Source of the DNA: Paramacrobiotus metropolitanus
Lineage: Eukaryota > Tardigrada > Eutardigrada > Parachela > Macrobiotidae
Assembly (NCBI RefSeq): GCF_019649055.1
Contig: NW_026570266.1
Coordinates: 1,056,001-1,067,234 of the forward strand
Length of the DNA: 11,234 bases
Direction: 5' to 3'
Shown in pieces: positions 1 through 8,300 of this stretch (position 1 is the stretch's first letter; every line of letters begins with the position of its first letter). Position numbers and translations under genes: made by a program. Below the pieces are notes generated by a model, which was given only the letters and a program-made list of their open reading frames with translations, had not been told where the DNA came from and did not search any database.

Positions 1-402
1 ATTAACCAGCAAAGTAAATCAAAAGAAGGATAAAATTATTTGATGTTTTTTGATACCAAGTGGGAGCGGTTTGTCCAAAAATTCACGATTCTGCAGACAT
101 TTGCGTTTACCATGCTAAGCTTACGGAGCAGTTGGAGTACTCTGCGCGAGCTGTTCACTCAGACTCCGTAGACTTCTGTGTTAATTAAAAATGCTCCTAG
201 AAACGTTCACTGGCGCTCAAATTTAGATGTTCTGATATCGAAAAATAATCTGGAATTTTAGTTTTGATATGACTTACAGCTGGACGCAGTTTATCTCATA
301 CAAAAGTGCCAAGGCTGATTGAAACTTTCACCTTTCTTCACGAAAGCATGACTCGACTGTATCGTACACCGTTTGTGATGAGTGCGACAGCTCCAATGTG
401 CT

Positions 403-459
403 AACGATACGGTTCCGATACGGTGTCCCACCGTATCGTTTACCGGACCGTATACCGGG
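403..459. repeat. Cluster of ACCGTAT inverted/direct repeats
   Basis: AACGATACGGT at 403-413 pairs perfectly with ACCGTATCGTT at 430-440. A second copy CGATACGGTG at 416-425 forms a perfect 10-bp hairpin with CACCGTATCG at 429-438 across a 3-nt loop. Another ACCGTAT follows at 447-453. The nested arrangement could be a folded DNA element, a multi-site protein target, or the remnant of a small transposon; I cannot choose. Confidence 0.65.
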
Positions 460-1922
460 ACTGTATTGCGACTACAATAGCGCGCCTTCAGCAAAGGTCA
501 GCACGTGCCGGGTCAAAGATGTGATGAATGTGATCCGATCCGAGAAGGGACAGCGTTAGGGGTACGAGGTATTGCTTATTTCACATGTACCGTTGTTATC
601 ATCGGCGTCATGTGCGCATATGATAGTGTTAATCGGTATCTCAAACACTTGGAAACACGCAAAGCGTAAAAACTTTACTGCCAGCTTACGTATATATAAT
701 ATATTTAACGAGAACAACTCGTATGTAATAACAACTGCATCGTCGTGCAGTACTAGCAATATACACTAGTACTATAACAGTACTAGGTAAGTAGGTGCGC
801 ATTTACACATAATCATTCCCGTCACAGACATATTTGTCCGTTGTTTGTTTCTGAAAAATTTGTTCCTGGTATATTTTGCTTCTATTTCCGTCGGTTCCAG
901 GCTCCAGTAATAATCGTAAGAAAATTTTAATTACTGGGAGCGCGCAGGAGAATGAGATTATGATTATGAGAGCACATGCGAATGGTGGTACAGGAACTGG
1001 TAAATGACCTTATAAGGTATATTATTTAATTCAAGCAACAAGTTTTGGGTAACCATGTTTCTGGGCTTTCGCTGCCCTGTAGCGTTGATGATAGTGGTTG
1101 TTTAATTAATTCTCCAGATACTAAAACGCAAAAAATCGTGAAAAACCTTCGATGCAGATATTGTGTTTGTTGGAATAATAAGCCATACCGCCAAATTCTT
1201 CTGCGTGCTGTAATTCCTAGCACTGTAACACTGCTGTTGCCGACTTGTGTAATGTGCAGTAAATTACATGTTCCGGCTTTTCGGCATGGCTAATAAAACC
1301 AGATTGCGATATATAGCAGGCTGAACCGGCTTTTACGGCTCGTTCGGCAATGCACTCAAAACATGAGTCACCCTCGTGCTACTCATCTGTAAACATTCCA
1401 AATAAGGCCAGGCCGCCGCACTGACATTGCACTTTCGTTACGTTTTCGGCTTTACGGACAACGTTTATCTGGAAATCGCTTCCGCATTACAGCTAGATTA
1501 AAATTCGATTATTTCCACTTTTAAATTAACAATAAAAACAAACAATAAATGAATGAAGGTAAATGCTTTTTAATTTAATTTTCGTGCTACACGAAAATAG
1601 ATTATATCCGGGCAAAATGATGCTGGACAGACGAATTCTCTGTGAAAGTTCCGGTCCACACGTAATTTCCACTTTACACTGGAATTCAATGCAGTACATG
1701 CACAGTTCCATTTTCTTTGCGATTTTCAGAGCACAGCCAAATTTCAAGTCTGGAAGCTGTTTACTCTTTATTTAAAGTCAGTCAGATCGAAAATAAAATT
1801 AAAACGTTCATTAATTAATTTTTGAGGAGATAATGGACTTGTAATGCGCAGATAAGAATTTATTGACAAACAGATTTCATTGCAAATTTATACTGAAAGA
1901 GCGAAAAACCAGTTCCAGTGTA

Positions 1923-1949
1923 ATTGGCATCGCGGGCTATTGGAATTGG
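1923..1949. promoter_or_regulatory. Cluster of three inverted CCAAT boxes (ATTGG)
   Basis: ATTGG occurs at 1923-1927, 1939-1943 and 1945-1949, within 27 bp and about 300 bp upstream of the paxillin ATG. CCAAT boxes in either orientation are NF-Y sites in animal promoters, often 60-100 bp before the start site. If so, transcription could begin around 2000-2060, giving a 5' UTR near 200 nt. The pentamer is short, so chance is possible; no convincing TATA box accompanies it. Confidence 0.3.
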
Positions 1950-2246
1950 CAATCCCTGCTGATTAGTCACGCAGCCGACCGTCCCACTCGATTCATGCAG
2001 TGTTGCACAAACTCATCGCTGCATTTCCCAACTTTTCTCTCCATTTCTTTGCACATTCTCCCTTTGCCAAGCCGAAGCCCTACGCTGTTTTTTTCCCTCC
2101 ATGTCGTGATGTAATAAAATTGGCAGATTCATCTGTTTTCCTTTCTCTCTTGGGTGTATCGTGTACGTGTTTGTCTGTCAGCGCCTGCGTGTGTGTGTGG
2201 ACGAGCAGAACGGTTCTCTAACAGAACAGGTTAGAAAATCGCAGCC

Positions 2247-2316
2247 ATGTCGAACATCAGCGATCTGGACGCGTTAATGTCGGATTTGGATTCTGCGCGG
2301 CGTTCCACCGGAGGAG
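2247..2316 (+). CDS. PXN: Paxillin exon 1: start codon and LD1-like motif
   Basis: Encodes residues 1-23 plus the first base of codon 24. The peptide opens [18 protein letters not shown], and LDALMSDL fits the LD consensus LDxLLxxL with Met at the fifth position; vertebrate paxillin also starts almost directly with LD1. The ATG has a purine (G) at -3, and no longer in-frame extension is visible. The donor, GAGGAG followed by GTGAGT, is near consensus. The frame runs open well into intron 1 (to 2594) without LD or LIM-like content, so the donor at 2317 is preferred over reading through. Confidence 0.88.
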
Positions 2317-5300
2317 GTGAGTGCGTGTGTGTATGTACTGTAGAGTGGGGTATAATTTGGTCCGGGGAAATTGCTGAATTGCGTGATTGTTCACCAAGGC
2401 AAAGGGATGGGGTTGACTTTGAAGTTGTGATTGGAGATCGGTCAGTGTCAATAGCTGACGCAGGGATTTTCCATTTTCGCTCACGATTTGTCAATTGTAG
2501 GCAGCTATTTTCTTGCAGCGTTCCCATGCGTTTCAGTGTGGGCATTCCTCGTGGATGTGCTGAATGTAGTTTGTTGAAATTTTTTCGAGGATAAGACATT
2601 GTGCAGTTGATTCTCGTGATTAGTGTCAGTTTTGGCTATCCGGACTTCGAATTCATTTTATCTGTTTAACTCGAGTCACTTTGACTTAACCATGCAGAAA
2701 GGTTCGTCAAATTACATTAATTTGGTAAAGTAAAATTTAATTGAATTTTGCGAATTGAAATTAAATTTTGTCGATCGGTTTGATTGTAATGATTTAATCC
2801 GTAATATAATTTATTGCTTTTTGAGTGACTGTAATGAGAGTAATGGATTTTCTGTCAAAAAATATTCCAGTGATTTCTGTTTTCGTGTAAATTTTTTAAT
2901 GGATTATGGGTGTCAGAAATATTCCGTTTTTCATTTTTTCAATGTCTGCGTCAGTGTCTGACTGTCTGTCTGGCAGGGATCGTCTGACTGGCGAAAAGTG
3001 CATGCACTTGATAGCATCAACACAAAATAACTACGCAGTTTTATGACTCTCCATTTGAGTATTTTGAGAATTTAAAGTAATTGAATGTAAATTGAGTGTT
3101 TTATGAAATTATTATTTGAATAAACTGATGAACTTTAATTAGATGCTGTTTGAACTTATTTTGTACGTACATATTTTGCACTTATATAGTTATATTTAAT
3201 TCGTCATCATTTCATGGGAAAAAGACTTGGTTAGCGTTTCTTACCTTTACTGTGAAAATATGAATAACGGTGATATTTATTCAAAGGAGGTTTTGTTTAC
3301 ATGCTAGATTTCATGGATCTTCTGTAATCCTAGTGACCTTCTGATCCTTCTGATTTTTGCGGAGACCAATTCCCCGCGTCCCTTTACATAGGAAACACAT
3401 TTACATTACTGAAAAAATATATGCTATTTGAAATGCAAAAAAAGTGCAGTTTTATTATATGGTTTAACTACAAATAACGATGGGTGGTCAGCTGCTAATT
3501 TAATTGATAATTTTGTAATATTGCTGTTGAACGCGTTCGCCATGGAATTTTAATGGCATGCTTAAATTTTAAATATAAATATTCCCAGGAATATTATACG
3601 TTTTAATGAAGTCGCTAGTGAATGAAGCCTGTGTTTGCTCATCGAGCATTATTTGGGAAAAACTGTCGTTCACTAGGAGATCAAGCAGTTTAGAAAATTA
3701 TCATTTTAGAAAAACAGCGAACAACTGCAAACAAAATGAGCGTAATTATCGTGGCTGAGATTTGAAAGATTAATTTATTTACAGGTACTCGTGTGTACGC
3801 ACCGGGAACGCGCGTCACCCACTCGTTCGAAATGTCGGAGAAGACGATGACCATGAGCGACCGGGACCGGGACAGTCCGCTGCGGGATCGCAGTGATCGC
3901 AGCGAGGAGCGCTCGCAGTCCCCGCTGGTCAGCCGGCCCAAATCGCCCGGCCAGCACCGCAAAATGCAGCCCGGCGGACGGCCGGGGGGAGCGTCCGGCG
4001 CCACCAAGGAGCTGGACGACCTCATGGCCTCCCTCAACGACTTCAAAGTGGTCAGTACGATCTTGCACGATGCTGGATTAAGAATTTTTTGAAATTGTTA
4101 GCACCCTGATTTTTGTGGAATTTATTTTGTTGTTTTTTAAATAATTAAATTAAAGAATTCATGGAATCGTTTGAATTTGTTAGAATATTAACGAACGGTA
4201 GAAAGATGTAGTTTGAAGCTATCGTAGTGCAGTGGCACGTAGTTGCTGGAGTAAGTAAGTCTTGTTTAAGTGCCAAAAAAACTTGAATTCACTGACATTA
4301 TTTCTATGCAGTCGAATAAAATTTTTAACATTTTTTGATGATCTATGCGATACCAGAATTAATCAGCAAAATTTTGTAAAAGCTGAGGAGCATTGAAATT
4401 ACTGCCTTGCTAGAATACAGTTCAAGATATGTTGGAAAAATAAATCGTTTTTCTGATTTTTTTGCGGTGCATGCTCGTCAAATACAAAACAGCGATGAAT
4501 GGGAAATTGTGAGAAAGTCAGTTAAAAGTCGGTGTGCGTTTAAGTGGCGGCTTAAACTGGAAATGCTAATCGCATCGATTATCCGTGTTGTATAATTTGT
4601 TTATTAGCGGTTCCGGCTGGTCGGCATTGAATTGGCGGTGTTATGGGCCTAACAATGTCACTTTCGGACCATGTATGTCGGCGCTGCATTCCCCGCGCGC
4701 TCGTTGTGCTCGTCGGTCATGTTATGCAATTTGTCAAATGTCAACGCATACCGCCTCATTAAAAATGCAGATTTTCTCCAGATTTTACACTTGAAACGGT
4801 GTAAATTTTCATACAAATTTTAATTTTTTTGAAGGATTTTTCAGTATTGTCATTTTTTTGCGTGCCAGTATTTTAACATTTTAAATTCCAACGACAGTCA
4901 TCTTCTTGAAAATTCCGGATACTTAAACATGATTAAAACAGTAAACATTATTATTTTATTAAAAACTTAAGTTTATAGAAAAATTACTTGAAAATGATTA
5001 TTCAAAAATAATTTTCCAGTATCGCCATTTTTTGGGGATTTTACTAATATTAATGCCGTAAATTCTTACAGAAATATTTAAAAAAGTTCCCTGATACTTA
5101 AAATCGTTAGAAAATGCTCATTGCATTTAAGTTGAGTGGCCGCTACGCCGGGAGTTAATTTGGGCAATTGGCCTTCGTTAAGGAAAAAACAAATGGATTA
5201 CTGCACGCCTCTGCACGTCTCGTAAAATTCGCACAGCGTTTTCTCTCGGTCCGCGCAGCATATGTCGTCTAGTGCGCGTGGGCGTCTGCCGTGACGTTTG

Positions 5301-8300
5301 GAGTAGCAGTGTGTTTGTTTGGTTTGGAGCGATAGTTGCAGTGGCTGTAACGAGACCTTTTATGGACCGATAAGATCCCCACTCAGCCAGTTTGCTGCTG
5401 TAGCGGTGAACATACCAGATACGAGTAATTTGGCGTTACATCAGCAAATGCGGTTTTCATATGCAGCCAGTGTTTTACGGCTACCGGTATATATTGACGA
5501 CTGTAGACCGCATCGTTATGCTGACGCCGGGAAAAGATGTGTTCGTAAAATGAGAAATTAGTTTCCTTGTGGTGGGAAACATTTACCGTAATGCTTCATG
5601 AACGAATCCTGTATTTGCAGATTAATATAAAATTGTTAAATTTTAACGCTTTTCTATACAGTACAGATAGATAAGAAACCTCTGCCGACGAAGCAGGAAA
5701 ATATATAATTTAAAATCTGGGATTTAAGAAAATACTAAAAAATGCTACCGCCTGTCGCCCGATACAAAAATTAATACGAATAAATATTGCAGTGCTCAAG
5801 CACAATTATGGAAATACTAGAATTTTGATTCTCAGAACGTTATCGTTTATTTTGTTCCGCTGATTGCGGCTACTTTGGTTATTTACTTCAGATAAGATTA
5901 AATTAAGATACAGTAACATCTGAATAAATTAATTATTTTGATTTAATTTAAAGCGTGACATGACACAACTTAAATAATATAAAAATAAATAATTACAATG
6001 TTTTATACACGTGTATTTAATTCTGCATGGAGTTTTTACGGGTGTGTTTGTTGCAGGAAAACAACAACAATCAGTCGTCGAATTACCAGGCGACCACCAC
6101 TAGTCGCTTCACGGAGAGCACGCAGCGCAACTACACGGGATCATCGCCGTCGCCGGCCCGCGACGTGTGGGATAAGGGCGCGGTGAACCGCGGGAGTCCC
6201 CTCAGCGACAGCAACCACAACCGGGACAGTGTGGACCGCGGCGGAGCGACATCGCGCACCAGTGACCTCTCTGACAACAACACCTGTGCGGCCTGCAACA
6301 AGACCGTCTCCGGCCAGGTAGGCGCGCGCTTATCACCTTTTTTTAGATAACAGCAACAGAAAAAACGAGAATAAATAGCCAGTGAGCTGTAGAAAGCTAT
6401 GTTTATGTTGGAAAATAAATAGCCAAAAAATGCAATTAAAAAAATGAACAAAAATAACCAAATAGGTGGGAAACTGTAGAAAAAACGTAGCTGTATACTG
6501 GAAAATGAATAGCCAGAAAAGATAGAATATGTATGATTATTTTACAGAATACTTACTTGTGTCATGAATTGGTAATTCTTACTACAGTTTTTTTTCCAGC
6601 AGTGGAAAATATACATAAAGTCAGAAATTAATTATTGCCTAATTTTTATTAAATTATTTTTTTCGTTTGAAAGAGAATTTGGAAGCTTCAGAAAAAATTT
6701 TGGAAATGCGAAAACGAAGCCGGTTTTTTTTTTATTTTTCGGAGTTCATTGTATTTAATGTTTAACGATTACAAATGGAATTTTGAGGGTGGTAATCGCG
6801 GTTAAAATAGCGGATATTTTCTTCATGACATTATTGACATTAAAATCCACTGACATCCATTACGATAGGGCGCGAAAAATGCGGCCGTAATGTGCCGGCG
6901 GTGTAAATATACCGCATTCCATGGTCCCGTCCGTAATGTTACTGTTATGATGTGTCGGGGATGTTTATTTATCCTTCTGCGCGACCCACTTTGGGACAGT
7001 ACACGATTTTCCCGTTTAATTTGTCACTTTTTTCCATCATCTGCGTTCGATTAGCCGGGGGATTGTGTTGAGGATTAGCTGGTTATTCTTGACGTCCAAT
7101 TGAGGAAAAATATCTTACGTCTATGAGTTGAAGTTGTTTCCGAGTCGTATGATTAGTATTCTGGCTGGCTGATGCCGTCCTGTTGGGTGGAATATTGACG
7201 CGTCCGCATGCTTTGTCACTGAGAGCACGCGTTGCCGCATCGCGATCGCGCTGCTTTGCTTGCTGCCTGCCTGCTGCTGGCGCACTGCTGCTTGGCCGCC
7301 GCATTACTAACATCTGTTTTGTTTGTTATTTTTTACGTGTCAGACAAATTACAGCCATGTACCCGTGATGGTTTGTACGGTGCGGCAGAGAATTAGGGAA
7401 ATTGCCGGATAACATACAAAACGTACATAATACTGTGTACTTACTATCAAAAGTGCATAGAAATATATCCACAGAGAAAATTCTTCCAGATCCATTATTA
7501 AACCATCAATATTTCTCTAACTAATAAATTTTTCGGGAATTCCTTCGCCGGTTCCGGTTGATAAAATACACCGTAAATAAATTGTGTTGAAATTCACAGT
7601 TGCTCACAATTATTATCATTCTGGTTGCTTTATTAAAGGCGAATTCACTGAGTGGGTTTTTAGCGTTTCCAGTTTATGACGCACTAGATTCGAGTTTTCT
7701 AAAAAAATTCCTGTTGTACATTCTAGACGTTTCTGACAGGAAATAGTTACTGAAATTTGGGAATCTGTTTCTCAGGGAATTTGTTAAACCATTGTCAGTA
7801 GTGGTTACTGTTAGTCAGCTTCTGTAAATTCAGGAAAAAACCGGTGTAGTGCGACGTGAAAATAAGTAGGCGGAGATTTACATAAATTACGCAGTTAATC
7901 AAACGGCACACGTGGAAATACTGTTGGTTAATAAATAATTATATCAATTTTTTGTATCTGAATATTGTGTATATGGATGTAGGTGATTACTGCACTGGGG
8001 AAAGTATGGCATATTGAGTGCTTCCGGTGCGCTCATTGTGATACGCCTCTGAGAACGCAGCCGTTTTTCGAGAAGGCTGGGAAGGCCTATTGCGAGCGAG
8101 ACTATCATGAACTGTTCGCCATGAAGTGTCAGAAATGCAAAGGTCCCATTAAGGACGTGAGTAGACGTTGAATTTCTCTCTTTCTTTATTATTCCTAACC
8201 ATGGCTAACCTATCCTACCTGGCCGTGCATGCAAGACAATTCTGCCGAACCTTCGAAAGCGCATTACTAGTACGAGTATCTGTATATGTATGAAGAAACT

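Larger units (their letters stand above)
1..2246. other. Upstream flank and putative 5' UTR; no supported gene
   Basis: Mixed-composition DNA with no long ORF on either strand. The last 250 bases (from about 2000) turn pyrimidine- and GT-rich and probably hold the transcription start and 5' UTR. A possible acceptor (TTTGTCTGTCAG at 2170-2181) and a GTAAGT at 787 mean an untranslated upstream exon cannot be excluded. Small open frames at 43-171 (+), 1045-1293 (+) and 1379-1468 (-) are discussed as findings but are not supported as genes. Confidence 0.6.

Noticed and set aside
2231-2599. 122-codon minus-strand frame and the + read-through of exon 1
   Set aside because: No recognisable motif in either; a near-perfect GTGAGT donor at 2317 and matching phase with exon 2 explain the region.
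3316-3397. Leu-rich small frame in intron 1 considered as a missing LD motif
   Set aside because: It lacks the acidic LD consensus, is bounded by stops and has no splice pair in a compatible phase.
3690-4068. Minus-strand open frames of 97 and 118 codons opposite exon 2
   Set aside because: They are antisense shadows of a GC-rich coding exon; the + strand has the LD4 motif and fitting splice sites.
6131-6451. 106-codon minus-strand frame opposite exon 3
   Set aside because: Antisense of the low-complexity linker; no acceptor, start context or domain supports it.
7083-7368. Open frames on both strands in intron 3
   Set aside because: Both arise from the same CpG-rich patch; Arg/Ala/Cys-rich content without a domain or splice support.
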